Of a DNA stretch of 64,000 nucleotides, positions 1 through 10,634 are shown one piece after another. A program made the translations under genes and the position numbers. Under the pieces are notes generated by a model. That model worked only from the letters and a program-made list of their open reading frames with translations, did no database searches and was not told where the DNA came from. The first letter of the stretch is position 1, and every line of letters begins with the position of its first letter. Source of the stretch: Verrucomicrobiota bacterium. Its GTDB lineage: Bacteria; Verrucomicrobiota; Verrucomicrobiia; Limisphaerales; J093. The DNA lies in contig JAOSKK010000039.1 in the NCBI GenBank assembly GCA_027493615.1, positions 309,683-373,682 on the forward strand. Reading direction: 5' to 3'.

Positions 1-1705
1 GACGGGGACGATTTCCGACCGCGAGATGCAGGCGCAGTTGTTGGACTCGATGGATCTGGAGCGGGAGCGGGCATCACGATCAAGGCGCACCCCGTGACGA
101 TGCATTACCGGGCCAGGAACGGGGAGACTTACGAGTTGAACCTGATCGACACGCCCGGCCACGTGGACTTCTCCTATGAGGTGTCGCGCAGCCTCAGCGC
201 GTGCGAGGGGGCGTTGCTGATCGTGGATGCCGCCCAGGGCGTGGAGGCACAGACAGTCGCCAACGTCCACCTGGCGATGAAGCAGAACCTGACCATCATC
301 CCGGTCATCAACAAGATCGATTTGCCACACGCCGACGTGGCCCTCGCCCGGAGCCAACTCGAGGACATCCTCGCCATTCCCGCGGACACGGCCATCCCGG
401 CCAGCGCCAAGGAAGGCATCGGCATTGACGAGATCCTCGAGGCGATCATCGAACGAATCCCGCCTCCCCGACCCTCCGGGGCCGTGTCGCTCCAGGCGCT
501 GTGCTTCGACTCCTACTTCGACACCTACAAGGGCGTGGTGACCCACATCCGCGTGTTCAACGGCGAGATCAAGCCGGGGATGCAGGTCAAGTTGCTGCAG
601 ACCGGTCGGAGCTACGAGGTGAAGGAAGTGGGCAGCTTTAACCCCAAGCCCTACGAGCGGCCGCGGCTCGAGGCGGGGGAGACGGGCTACGTGACGGCCA
701 ACATCAAGACCCCGAAGGAGGTCAAGATGGGCGACACGTTCACCGATGCGAAGCATCCGGCGCCGGCCCTGCCCGGGTTTCAGGAAGTTCATCCCATGGT
801 GTTCAGCGGGATCTATCCGATCAACACGGGCGACTACGAACACCTGAAGGCGAACCTGGCCAAGCTGCAGTTGAACGACTCGGCGTTTGTGTACCAGGCC
901 GAGAGCTCGGTGGCGCTGGGATTCGGGTTCCGCTGCGGCTTCCTCGGCTTGCTGCACCTCGAGATCGTGCAGGAGCGGCTGCGGCGGCACTTCGGCATGG
1001 ACATTATTGCCACCTACCCGAGTGTCGTGTACCGCGTCACCCTCAACGACGGGACGCTCAAGGAGGTGGACAACCCGACGTTTCTGCCCGAGCCGCACTT
1101 CATCCAGCAGATCGAGGAACCGACGGTGCGCACGTTCATCATTTGTCCGAACGAGTACATCGGCGACCTGATGGCCTTGATCTCGGAGAAGCGCGGGATT
1201 CTCGAGCAGACGGAGACGCTGGACGCGCGCCGCGTGATGCTCACCGCCCTTCTGCCCTTGAACGAGATCCTCATCGACTTCCACGACCGCATCAAGAGCC
1301 TGACGCGCGGTTACGGCTCGATGGACTACGAGCACGCCGGGTATCAGGTGTCCGACATGGTCAAGCTCGAGATGCTGGTGAACGGGGGAGCCGGTGGACG
1401 CCTTCTCGTGCATCGTCCACCGGGACAAGGCCGAGGGGCGCGGCCGGGCGCTGGCCGCCAAACTGAAGGAAGTGATTCCCCGGCAGCAGTTCGCGATTGC
1501 CATCCAGGGGGCCATCGGCGGCAAGATCGTGGCGCGCGAAACCGTGAGCGCCTTCCGCAAGGACGTCACCGCGAAGTGCTACGGCGGGGACATCACCCGC
1601 AAGCGCAAGCTGCTCGAGAAGCAGAAGGAAGGAAAGAAGCGCATGAAATCCATCGGCTCCGTCAACATCCCGCAAGAGGCCTTCATCGAGGTCCTCAAGG
1701 CCTGA
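1..1705 (+). CDS. lepA: Elongation factor 4 (LepA), 5' end cut by window edge
   Basis: LepA is a ribosome-associated GTPase that back-translocates stalled ribosomes. The window opens inside the G domain: DSMDLERER (switch region), then DTPGHVDFSYEVSRS (G3) and NKIDLPHAD (G4) are clear, followed by the EF-G-like domains and the LepA-specific C-terminal domain ending RMKSIGSVNIPQEAFIEVLKA-stop. The frame moves twice. One G appears missing near 73, where the family has ERGITIKAHPV, and one G is extra in the G-run near 1386, where NGEPVDAF is expected. Both are probably sequence errors and not gene decay, because all the rest is conserved. It lies 38 bp upstream of two signal peptidase genes, as lepA-lepB do in Escherichia coli. 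Identification is firm. Confidence 0.95.
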
Positions 1706-1743
1706 GCGATCCGGCAGCCGATCCACGCTCCCCCGCTTCCGTC

Positions 1744-2938
1744 ATGAACTGGCGATGGTTTATCTCCCGAACGGCGCGCCGGGCGGCCGAACTGCGCAAG
1801 CAGGTCTGGTTCATCTTGAACTCGCAGCGCGACCTGCTGTCGGAGCGAGCCCGGGAGGAAGTGCAGGCCGCTCTGGGGCGGTTTGATGAAGCTGTGGCGG
1901 CTGCCCGGGGGCGGCGGTCGGCGGTGCAGGAAGCCATGGCCGCGCTGGAGCGCAGCGGTTCGCAGTGGCTGCAGCCCTATCCCAACGCCGGGACGCGCGA
2001 GAACATCAAGGAGTTCCTGGTCAGCGGCGTGCTCATCCTGAGCCTGTTCAGCTTCTTCATCCAGCCGATGAAGATCCCGTCCGGCTCCGCCCAGCCCACG
2101 CTCTACGGCAACGTGGTCACCGATGTGACCGGCCAGCCGGAGGTCACGTTTCCCGGGCGTCTGGGCCGGTTCATCGACTGGTTCCGGGGCATTGATTACC
2201 ACCGCTGGGTGACCGCGGATGACGGCGTGCTTGCGGTCGGGCCGGTCGTGACGTCGTTGGGTTTTGTGAAGACCCAGCGGTTCGGTGTGGGCAACGACAC
2301 CTACACGTTCTTCTGGCCGCCGGACAACCTGCCCCAGCACCTCCAGGCGAAGGCGGGTCAGCGCTACCGGAAAGGCGACACCGTGTTCCGGCTGAAAATC
2401 TCGAGCGGCGACCGGCTTTTTGTGGACCGGATGACCTACAACTTCCGGCGTCCGGAGCGCGGGGGAGACGATCGTGTTTCACACCGTCGGCATCGATCCC
2501 AAGTTGCGGGTCTACCGGGGCTCGCCGGTGCTGGTGCCGGACACGCACTACATCAAGCGCCTCGTCGCGATGGGCGGCGAGCACGTCCGCATCGGGGACG
2601 ACCGTCACCTCGTCATCGACGGGAAACGGCTGGACCGGACCAGCCCGGGCTTCGAGCGGGTCTATGACTTCCAGGGGCCGCCGCGGGACAGCGTGTATTC
2701 CGGGCACGTGAACAACCGGGTGGCGCTCGAGACGGTGGGGCGGGGGTTTGCGCCGCTCTTTCCCGACGGTCAGGCCGAGTTTGTGGTGCGGCCGCACCAT
2801 TACCTCGTGTTGGGCGACAACACGATGAACAGTTGGGACGGCCGGGGCTGGGGCGACTTCCCGCGCGAGCATGTGGTGGGCAAGGCCCGCTTCGTCTTCT
2901 GGCCGTTCACCAGCCGCTGGGGCCTCATCGCGCGGTGA
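1744..2938 (+). CDS. lepB: Signal peptidase I, first copy (frameshift in sequence)
   Basis: Type I signal peptidase, which removes signal peptides from exported preproteins at the periplasmic face of the inner membrane. After an N-terminal charged/helical region of about 90 residues comes one membrane segment (FLVSGVLILSLFSFFIQPM) and the catalytic serine box IPSGSAQPTLYG. Family box C appears as SGDRLFVDRMTYNFRRP, the lysine box as HYIKRLVAMGGEHV and the last box as VLGDNTMNSWDGRGWG. At about 397 residues it is longer than the E. coli enzyme because of an insert between the serine and lysine boxes. The serine box has Ala where Met is usual (S-A-Q-P instead of S-M-Q-P). An extra G near 2463 (the family reads RRGETIVF) breaks the frame. 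Its TGA overlaps the GTG start of the next copy. Confidence 0.9.
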
Positions 2939-4176
2939 AAGGACTCCGGTTCGCGGCGCGGTGGTTCAGTTCGCGCACGTACCGCAGCGCGCTGGACGAG
3001 TATCGGCGCACCCGCACCCAACTGCGTCGTCAGGGCGACCGCATCACGGAGGAAGGGCGGGTGGCGATCGCCGAAGGTCTGCGGCACCTGCGCGAGTCTC
3101 TGGCCAACGCCGAGCCCCCGTTCATCGTCCGCGAACGGCGCGACGCCCTGCGCACGACCGCTTATCAATGGCTGGAGGATCCGCGCCGGAACCGGCTGAA
3201 GGACGGCACCGAGATGATCCTCACCGCGGTGGTGGTGGTGCTGGCGTTGCGGACCTTCTTCGCGCAGCCCATGGAGGTGCCCAGCTCCTCGATGCAGCCC
3301 ACGCTCTGGGGCGTGACCATCGAGAATCTGCTGCGGGATCCGGACCGGGAGATTCCGCCGACGGCACGGCGGTGGTTTGAGCGGCTTTGGTGGGGACGCA
3401 CGTATTATCACATTGTGGCCAAGGCGCCTGGCCGGTTGACGGCCGCCGAGCCGCCGCGGCCGCTCCGGCGCTGGCTGAGCTTTCTGCCGACGCTACGTGA
3501 GCAGCGCTTCCAGATCGGCGAAGTCTGGTATTCGGTGATCCTCCCGCGGCTGGAGCTGCCCAACCCGGTCGGGCTCCCGCCCGAGTTCTTGTTCGTGTTT
3601 CATGCCGGGGTGGACCCCGATCGTGTGTACCAAGCGGGCGAGGACATCGCGAAGCTGGCCGTGACCACGGGGGACCATCTGCTGATCGACCGCTTCACGA
3701 TCAACTTCCGCCGGTTGCGCCGCGGGGAGATCATCGTGTTTCGCGCCTACGACATCCCGAAGCTGCGCGAGGCGGCGCATTACCTCAAGCGGCTGGTCGC
3801 TTTCGGCGGCGAGACCGTGCAGATCGGCGATGACCGGCATCTGCGGATTGACGGCGTGCGACTGGACCAGACGACGCCGTATTTCAGTGATCTGTACGAT
3901 TTCCGCGGGCCTCCGGTGGACGGGGCGTACTCGGGGCATCTGCACGACGGCCATGCACGCTTGTTACGGATGAAGCCGGGCTTCTTGGCGCCGCTGTTTC
4001 CCGACGGCCAGGCGCTGCATCGGGTGGCGCCGCACCAGGTGTTTGTGTTGGGCGACAACTCCGTGGCGAGCTATGACAGCCGGCGGTTCGGGGATCTGCC
4101 GGAGACGGCCATCGTGGGGCGGTTGCTGGGCGTGTACTGGCCGTTCAGCCCGCGCTTCGGGTTCAGCGTGCAGTGA
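2935..4176 (+). CDS. lepB: Signal peptidase I, second copy
   Basis: Second type I signal peptidase, about 413 residues, intact. The GTG start at 2935 is chosen because it overlaps the stop of the first copy (GTGA), which suggests translational coupling. The protein has a coiled N-terminal region, a membrane segment (MILTAVVVVLALRTFF), the canonical serine box VPSSSMQPTLWG, box C TGDHLLIDRFTINFRRL, the lysine box YLKRLVAFGGETV and the terminal box VLGDNSVASYDSRRFG. It shares the first copy's architecture, including the long insert between serine and lysine boxes, so the pair is best read as a tandem duplication with possible specialisation. This copy retains the canonical Met in the serine box and is probably the standard enzyme. 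Membrane-bound, active site periplasmic. Confidence 0.93.
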   Translation: MKGLRFAARWFSSRTYRSALDEYRRTRTQLRRQGDRITEEGRVAIAEGLRHLRESLANAEPPFIVRERRDALRTTAYQWLEDPRRNRLKDGTEMILTAVVVVLALRTFFAQPMEVPSSSMQPTLWGVTIENLLRDPDREIPPTARRWFERLWWGRTYYHIVAKAPGRLTAAEPPRPLRRWLSFLPTLREQRFQIGEVWYSVILPRLELPNPVGLPPEFLFVFHAGVDPDRVYQAGEDIAKLAVTTGDHLLIDRFTINFRRLRRGEIIVFRAYDIPKLREAAHYLKRLVAFGGETVQIGDDRHLRIDGVRLDQTTPYFSDLYDFRGPPVDGAYSGHLHDGHARLLRMKPGFLAPLFPDGQALHRVAPHQVFVLGDNSVASYDSRRFGDLPETAIVGRLLGVYWPFSPRFGFSVQ

Positions 4177-4258
4177 GGACCGGCTGCGCGGCTCCCTTTC
4201 CGGGATTGCTTCCCCAGTTGCCGCCGGGGGATCGCTTCGCTAGTTTCCTGCCCGTTGT

Positions 4259-5626
4259 ATGACGCTGACTGAAAAGATCCTGGCGCGGGCCGCGGGCAAG
4301 GCCCGGGTGCAGGCGGGGGAAAACGTCTGGGTGAACGCTGACGTGCTGATGACCCATGACGTGTGCGGGCCGGGCACGATCGGTGTGTTCAAGCGCGAAT
4401 TCGGCGCCAACGCCAAGGTCTGGGATCGCACCCGGGTGGTCATCATTCCCGACCACTACATCTTCACGGCCGACTCGAACTCGAACCGCAACGTGAATGT
4501 CCTGCGCGATTTTGTCCGCGAACAGGGCATCGAGTATTTCTACGACGTCATCGAGGACCCGAACGGGACCTGGAAGTTCGATCCGACCCGCGGCCAGCTC
4601 GCCCGGCAGTACGGCTCGCACTACGCCGGGGTCTGCCACAGCGCCTTGCCACAGAAGGGTCACACCCGGCCGGGCGAAGTCCTGTTCGGCACGGACTCAC
4701 ATACCTGCACGGCGGGGGCGTTCAACGAGTTCGCGACGGGCATTGGCAACACCGACGCCGGTTTTGTCCTCGGCACGGGCAAACTGCTGCTGAAGGTCCC
4801 CGAGACGATGCATTTCCGTCTCGAAGGACGCCTTCAGCCCGGAGTGATGGCCAAGGACATCATCCTGCACATCATTGGCGAGATCGGTTTCGACGGCGCC
4901 ACCTACCGGGCGATGCAGTTCGACGGGTCGGGGGTGGCCGGCTTGTCGATGGACGACCGGATGACCATCGCGAACATGGCGATCGAGGCCGGCGGCAAGA
5001 ACGGGATCTTCCCGTTCGACGCCCGCACGGCGGAGTACGTCGACCACCGCACCCGGCTCAACGGCACAAGACAGCATTACGCTCCGGTCGAGGCCGACGC
5101 GGAACAGCGTTTCGTCTACGAGTTGGTGGTGGACCTCGGCCGGCTCGAGCCCACCGTCGCCTGCCATCCCGATCCCGGCCAGCGCAAGCCAGCCAAGGAA
5201 CTCGAGGGCTTGAAGCTCGACCGCGCCTACATCGGCTCGTGCACCGGGGGTAAGACCAGCGATTTTGTCGAGTTCGCGCGCGTTGTGCGGGGGCGGCAGG
5301 TGGCCATTGACACCTTCGGCGTGCCGGCGACGCCGGAGATTGTGCACGACCTGCAGACGACGCGCTGGGGGAACCAGACGATCTGGGAAATCCTGCGGGC
5401 GTCGGGCGTTCAGATGACCGAGAACGCCGGGTGCGCGGCGTGCCTGGGAGGGCCGGTGGACACTTTCGGCCGGATGAACACGCCTTTGAAGTGCATCAGC
5501 GCCACCAACCGCAACTTCCCCGGCCGCATGGGGCATAAGGAATCGCAGGTGTTCCTGGCCTCGCCTGCCACGGTCGCGGCCAGTGCGCTGACCGGCAAGA
5601 TCACCGATCCCCGCGCGTTTCTCTGA
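4259..5626 (+). CDS. leuC: 3-isopropylmalate dehydratase large subunit (aconitase family)
   Basis: An aconitase-superfamily [4Fe-4S] hydro-lyase of 455 residues, best matched to the LeuC large subunit, which isomerises 2- to 3-isopropylmalate in leucine synthesis together with LeuD. Sequence signs are MTHDVCGPGTIGVF, GTDSHTCTAGAFN, the first cluster cysteine in AYIGSCTGGKTSDF and the other two in GCAACLGGP. The frame is intact, and ATG 4259 sits 82 bp after the signal peptidase. No leuD lies next to it in this window, so a partner must be elsewhere. A homoaconitase-like role cannot be excluded from sequence alone. Cytoplasmic. Confidence 0.88.
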   Translation: MTLTEKILARAAGKARVQAGENVWVNADVLMTHDVCGPGTIGVFKREFGANAKVWDRTRVVIIPDHYIFTADSNSNRNVNVLRDFVREQGIEYFYDVIEDPNGTWKFDPTRGQLARQYGSHYAGVCHSALPQKGHTRPGEVLFGTDSHTCTAGAFNEFATGIGNTDAGFVLGTGKLLLKVPETMHFRLEGRLQPGVMAKDIILHIIGEIGFDGATYRAMQFDGSGVAGLSMDDRMTIANMAIEAGGKNGIFPFDARTAEYVDHRTRLNGTRQHYAPVEADAEQRFVYELVVDLGRLEPTVACHPDPGQRKPAKELEGLKLDRAYIGSCTGGKTSDFVEFARVVRGRQVAIDTFGVPATPEIVHDLQTTRWGNQTIWEILRASGVQMTENAGCAACLGGPVDTFGRMNTPLKCISATNRNFPGRMGHKESQVFLASPATVAASALTGKITDPRAFL

Positions 5627-5644
5627 AGGGTTACCTGCCTTCCA

Positions 5645-5836
5645 TCATGCCGGCGGGGAAGGCCGGACTCCCAACTGCGGGGGTGCGTTCCACGGCCGTT
5701 CGGACAGGTTCGCGGAATCATCCGTCGAGGCACAGCCGGGGAGCAGGAGGCAGGCGCAAGCCGCCAACAGCAGCAGCGGCCCGCGAGGAAGAACGCCGCG
5801 GGGAAGGTGAAGAAGTACGGAAAGGGTGGATCGCAT
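5645..5836 (-). CDS. Small predicted lipoprotein
   Basis: A 63-residue protein with a basic N-terminus, a hydrophobic stretch and a clear lipobox (LLLPGCAS), followed by only about 25 residues (ending GVRPSPPA). Lipidation at the Cys would anchor it in a membrane. It starts 8 bp after the stop of the coiled-coil membrane protein transcribed in the same direction, so the two are probably one operon. I do not recognise a family. The mature part is short, Pro-rich and gives no functional hint. The end overlaps nothing and lies 18 bp from the convergent leuC. Confidence 0.6.
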   Translation of the reverse strand: MRSTLSVLLHLPRGVLPRGPLLLLAACACLLLPGCASTDDSANLSERPWNAPPQLGVRPSPPA

Positions 5837-5844
5837 GCTGCCCG

Positions 5845-6600
5845 CTACTTGAGCACCTCGTCGCCCACTTCGACGTCGGTCTGTTTCCATTCGGGGAGGA
5901 CGTTCGCGACGCTCTGGGTGTCTTCAACGCGCGAGAGGCGGACCCTGGCGACCAGTTTGCCGTCCCGGTTGACGAGCATTTCGCCCCGCTCGACGGCGCC
6001 GTCGTTGCTGCCCAAGTCCACGATCACGAAATCCCATTGGGGATCGACGGCGAGCACCTTGCCCTTGCGGGTGAGGTTCATGTCCGGCGGCCGGTCGTCC
6101 TCGCCTTCGTAGACCTTCAGCCGGTTTTGCGTCTGCGTGAGCTTGGTGAGCAGCACGCGGTTTTCCTCGGTCATGCCGGCGATGGCCAGATTGGCCTTCA
6201 CGAGCTCGGCCAGCCGTTCGCGCACGGTCTCCACGGGAATGCCCAAGGCCCGCCAGGCGGCCAGGTTGCGCTGGGTCTCGGTGAGGTCGCGCCGGGCTTC
6301 GTCCCGCTCGGCCTCGCGTTGGTTGGCACGGCTTTCCTGCGTGTTGGCGCGGGCGGTCTGGGTCTCGAGTTGGTCCTTGGTGTCGGCCAGTTCGCGATCC
6401 AGACGGTCGGCGCGGTCGTTGGCTTCCTTGGCCTCGGCCTGGGCTTTGGCCCGGGCTTCCTCGGACTGAGCGAGGTTGTTCTGAGTCGTGCTCAGTTCGG
6501 ATTGCAGGTTGACGATCTTGGGGCCCACCTGCAGGTGGCTGATCAAGAACGTGGCAATGCCGGCCACGATGGCGACGACGAGGCTGATTCGCAGGAGCAT
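5845..6600 (-). CDS. Membrane-anchored coiled-coil protein, function unknown
   Basis: A 251-residue protein with an N-terminal membrane segment (LLRISLVVAIVAGIATFLI), then a long heptad-like coiled coil rich in Glu, Ala, Arg and Gln (residues about 25-150). The C-terminal domain of about 80 residues includes GKVLAVDPQWDFVIVDLG and GEMLVNRDGKLVARVRLS, looks beta-rich and resembles the ends of MreC-like or secretion-adaptor proteins. The ATG at 6600 is chosen because the upstream extension is low-complexity Arg-rich and lacks a signal. It is probably in the periplasm, tethered to the inner membrane. A role in envelope organisation is inference only. The small lipoprotein follows 8 bp downstream. 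Confidence 0.65.
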   Translation of the reverse strand: MLLRISLVVAIVAGIATFLISHLQVGPKIVNLQSELSTTQNNLAQSEEARAKAQAEAKEANDRADRLDRELADTKDQLETQTARANTQESRANQREAERDEARRDLTETQRNLAAWRALGIPVETVRERLAELVKANLAIAGMTEENRVLLTKLTQTQNRLKVYEGEDDRPPDMNLTRKGKVLAVDPQWDFVIVDLGSNDGAVERGEMLVNRDGKLVARVRLSRVEDTQSVANVLPEWKQTDVEVGDEVLK

Positions 6601-7022
6601 GGCTCTAAATCGTTTGTGTGTCCGAACTGAGCGGAAGCTTATTGAGCCGCCGGGGAGTGTCAACGCCCCTTTGCCGGCGACTGCGCCGCGACGTCTGCCC
6701 GCCCCACGGCGACCAAGCACGAATCGGCTCGCGGCGCGAGGCCGCGAACGCAACCCCACCTACGAACTAAGCACAACCTGTTCCAGTTCGTCCGCCGCCG
6801 CCTCCTTACGTCGGCGCCTACGAGGGGGATGACTTCTGACGGGGGATGGCGTCTCCGGGGCGGTGGCGGGGAGCAGGCAGATGAATAACTTACGGGGTGC
6901 CGGGGTCAATCCGGCTGAGTGTCGATTAGCCGGGCTGTGCGGTAGTAACAAGCAAGCTGGTCGGCCCGTTGATGCACCGTCATACTGAATCGGTCGTGAA
7001 TTTGGTCCAATCGCTTCTTGCC
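6601..7022. other. Divergent intergenic region
   Basis: No convincing gene here. It separates two divergently transcribed genes and should hold both promoters, but I see no clear promoter boxes. A single copy of a dispersed motif (CTTACGTCGGCGCCTAC) lies at about 6804-6820. The same motif occurs near cas1 (38258-38337) and after the CRISPR array (about 40409-40440). Confidence 0.5.
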
Positions 7023-9224
7023 GTGAAAACCTCGATGCTTCGCGTCTCCGGGTGGGTCTTGGCGACCGGTCTAGGCGTGGCGCTGGTCGGTTGCCGGTCG
7101 GACGCCACCGGGGGTACGGTCGCGGCACCGCCGCCGGCTCCGGCGTCCCCGGTCGCGTCCTCTCCCGCTCCAGCGGCGGTTCCCGTCCCGGCATCCGCCG
7201 GCGCGCCTGCTGCCCTGCCGCCGGCCGCGGCGCCGCCTTCCGAAGCGGCAGCGTTGCCGTTGCCGGACCTTTCCACCAACGCGCCCATCGCGCGCGTGGA
7301 ACCGCAACCTCCCGAGCTTTCCCCGGCGGTACGGGAGGTGGTGGACATGGCCCAGGCGCAGGTGGGCGAAACCGTGCTGCTCGAGTTCGTGCGGCAAAGC
7401 GCGGTACCTTTCGAACTTGGCGCTGACGATCTGGTGTACCTCAAGGACATCGGGGTTCCGGACGCAGTGGTGACCGCCATGCTGCAGCGGACAAGTCAAC
7501 TGCACGAACAAGCCGTGGTGGCCGCGCCGGTGACCGGGACGGTGGAGGCGGCTGCCGCGGCACCGGAACCCGCCGCGGCCTCAGACAGCGCCTCGGTGTA
7601 CGCCAGGCCGGTGACCGCGGCGGCTCCGGCCGCGCCTCCCGGCGAGCCGGCGCCAGGTGCGCCTCCGCCGGTGACGAACAACTACTATTACGCGTCGCTG
7701 GCCCCCTATGGTTCGTGGCTTTACATCGAGCCGTACGGCTGGTGCTGGCAGCCCACGGTGGCGGTGACGGTGACGGACTGGCGGCCCTACAGTCATGGCG
7801 GGCGCTGGCTCTACACCACCGGCGGTTGGTACTGGCAATCGTATTACTCCTGGGGTTGGGCACCGTTTCACTACGGCAACTGGTACATCCACCCGGGCTG
7901 CGGCTGGGTCTGGGTGCCGGGGTCGGTTTGGGCACCGGCCTGGGTGACGTGGCGGTACACCGACGCCTATTGCGGGTGGGCGCCCCTCCCGCCGGGCTGC
8001 GGTTGGACGACCGGGATCGGCCTCACCTACTGGGGACGGGGCGTCTCGGTGGGGTTCAGTTTCGGGCTCAGTTCCTCTTGGTACACGTTCGTGGGCTGGA
8101 ATGATTGCTGGCGGCCCTACCCTTACCGTTACCGCCTGCCGCACCACCACCACACGGTGGTCTACAACCAGTCCACCGTGATCAACAACTACTACGTCGA
8201 CAACAGCAAGAACATGGTGGTCAACCACGGCGTGCCTACCCGCGACATCCCGGCGAGTGCCCGTCGCGACCTGCGCCGCCTCGACATCAAGGACGTCCCC
8301 GCCGGTCGTTCCGTTCCGGTGCGACCCGAGCAGACCAGCCTCGATGGTCGGCAGGTCGCCGCCTACCGGCCCGCGGTCCCGGCCGACCTCAAGGCCAGCT
8401 CGGCCCGTCCCAGCGAGGCGCCGTACCGCCCGGTTCGGACCCGTGGCGAAGCCCCCCACCGTCGCGGGCACCCGCTTTGCGCCCGAGCGAACCTCGGTGA
8501 CTCCACCCGCCCGTCAGCCGGCGGCGACCGCGCCCGCCGGCAGCCCGGCTGTGCGCGCCGATGTGCCGAACCGGAACATGCCAAGCCGGACGGCGCCGGC
8601 CACCGCTGCGCCGCGCTCACCGGCACCGACAGCCCCCACGCGGGCTGACCCGCCGACCCGCGGACCCGCCTCAGCGCCTTCGCGCGCCGAGGCCACGCCC
8701 TCGGTGCGGCCCACGCCCAGCGCTCCGACGCGCAGTCCGGGAGTCTCGAGTCCCGCGCCGGCAGTACCGAACCGGAGCCCGGGTTCACCAACTCCGACCC
8801 CGGGTACCCCCGGTCGGAACCCCGCGCCTTCTGGTGTCGCACCTGGCGCCCCCACTCGTTCTGCCGTTCCGTCGGTGGGGAACCCGAATTTCGCGCCCAA
8901 CCGCAGCCAGGTCACGGCGCCGGGCACGATGCCCTCGCGTTCATCGGCGATTCCCATGGCCCCTCCTGCCCGCACAGTCACGCCGACACCCGCGCCGGCA
9001 CCCAGCCGCTCCGCCGTGCCCAGCACGCCCCCGCTTCGTTCGGCAGCCCGGCGGGGGTACCCTCGTCGCCCAGGAGCCCCGCCATGAACCCGACGCCGCC
9101 GGCGCGCTCGGCCGTGCCAAGTGCGCCACCGGCCGTCAGCAGCGGTCCGGTGGCTGGTTCCGGTCCGTCAACGCCGTCGGCACCGTCGGGCGCGCCTCCT
9201 GGTCGCGGCGCGCAACCGCGGTGA
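7023..9224 (+). CDS. Trp/Tyr/Gly-rich secreted lipoprotein (DUF6600-like) with Pro-rich tail
   Basis: Predicted exported protein. GTG 7023 is chosen because it gives a compact lipoprotein signal ending ATGLGVALVGC; an ATG at 6969 is also in frame. After a Pro/Ala-rich stretch (about residues 30-75), a short helical domain (REVVDMAQAQVGETVLLEF) precedes a domain of about 170 residues packed with Trp, Tyr, Gly and His (PYGWCWQP, GGRWLYTTGGWYWQ, WGWAPFHYGNWYIHPGCGWV), as in DUF6600-type proteins of Verrucomicrobia and Planctomycetes. The rest is a low-complexity Pro/Ala/Ser/Arg tail. The frame shifts near 8445 (C-run) and 9035 (G-run). Following both shifts the tail ends at the TGA at 9222. Role unknown, probably cell-surface. 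Confidence 0.65.
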
Positions 9225-9271
9225 AGCCGGGTTGAACGACCCACGAAGCAGCGCAGGCGTTCCTGTAAGTC

Positions 9272-10306
9272 ATGAACCGCAAGGCAGGCTGGGTGGCTGG
9301 GGGGTGTTGCCTTCTCTGGGCAGGGGGCGGGCTCACAGGGATGGGCGCGTCCCTCCCCGGGACGGCGTTGCCCGGCGCGGGAGCGGTTTCGGCGCCGGCT
9401 ACAACCCAGTCCGCAGCCGCCGCGGAGCCCACGGTCGTGTTCTGGACCGGATTCGATGCTGCGGAGGGTTACGACGTCGCGAAGCCGTTGCGGGGCCAGC
9501 AAGGCTGGCAGGGAGAAGGCTCCGGCGGCAACGGCCTCGTCACGGATTTCTTCGAGGGCTGGGGCCAACAAGCATTCATCGGCTACGCGCCCCCGCGCCG
9601 AAGGACGATTTCCTGAGTCTCTGGCGTCCCTTGCAGGCTCCCCGCCCCGACGCCTGAACAGCCCGTCTGGAAATTCTCCGTCTGGATGCAGATCGTGGAC
9701 TCGACCAACGGTGAGTACGACGACTTCCGGTGGCGCGCCTTCAACTCGGCGGGACAACGGCTTTTCGCCCTCGACTTCCAGAATGCGACCCTGGACATCA
9801 ACTACCTGCTGGATGACGGCGCCGGGTTCCGGTCCACCGGGTTCACGTTCGATCCCGACGTCATTTATCTGCTCGAGATCTGGATGAACTTCGCCCGGAA
9901 CAACTGGCAGGCGGTGCTGAATGGGCAGGTCGTCGTGGACGCCCAACCCATCACGACCACGGGTGCGCGGTTGGACCTGGGAGATGTCGATGCCTTCTGG
10001 GCGCTCCGTACCAAAGGCGCGCCCGGGGACAACTACCTGCTGTTCGATGAATACATCGTGACCGTCGAACCGACGGACCACATCCCGGTGACCCTCGAAC
10101 TCCTGGGACTCAACAGCCGGAACGAGTTCGAGCTCTATGTGCACGCCGAGCGCGACCGGCGGTTCGCCCTGGACGCCACGGTCAACCTCGTGGACTGGAC
10201 CCCGCTGGCGACCAACCGGCTCAGCGACGGGTCCTGGTTCTTCACCGACAAGAGTTCGGCCGGGTCGCCGCTCCGCTTCTATCGCGCCCGCGAAGTCCTT
10301 CCCTGA
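9272..10306 (+). CDS. Secreted protein, function unknown (two compensating frameshifts)
   Basis: Begins with a signal-like N-terminus (MNRKAGWVAGGCCLLWAGGG) and continues to an extracellular beta-rich domain resembling a LamG/concanavalin-like fold. Recognisable stretches are VVFWTGFDAAEGY, FDPDVIYLLEIWMNFA and LLFDEYIVTVEP. A C-terminal segment (RRFALDATVNLVDWTPLATN) is like the autotransported or PEP-CTERM-associated modules often seen in planctomycete and verrucomicrobial secreted proteins. Reading leaves the frame near 9592 and returns near 9640. The intervening bases encode KDDFLSLWRPLQA in another frame, so two opposite indels in C-runs restore it. No family is assigned; the lectin-like fold is inference. 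Confidence 0.55.
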
Positions 10307-10634
10307 CGCGACACCCGGGCGACGGAGGTGAGGGAACGGTCGTGGCCCGCGAAAGGCGCCAGGAAACGCGAAGGCGAGGCGCCCTGCCCCCTCCCGGGCC
10401 TGCTGAGGGCTCAAGAACCCGAAAGCACCGGCAAACCGGACGCACTCCAAAGGCTGGGCGCGGAAGGCACGGGCTTCGTCCATCGCGAAGCGTCTGGAGT
10501 GCGGGGGGTTCACCCCCGCTTTTCGTGCCCGGTTCATGCCGTGGCCTTCGCGGTCCTGCCCGGCGCCTCTGGTCCCTGGTCGTGCAGGCGGGACGCCCGC
10601 ACCACAAGCTGAGAGAAGGGTGAGCGAGGGCGGT
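10307..10634. repeat. Intergenic region with diverged copy of dispersed hairpin repeat
   Basis: No gene is supported. Positions about 10428-10515 resemble the element at 22040-22215: a CGGACGCACTCC arm, then ATCGCGAAGCGTCTGGAGTG followed by a G-run and TTCACCCCCGC. The left arm has diverged. A short hairpin of the type GTGCAGGCGGGACGCCCGCAC lies near 10583-10603. Confidence 0.6.
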
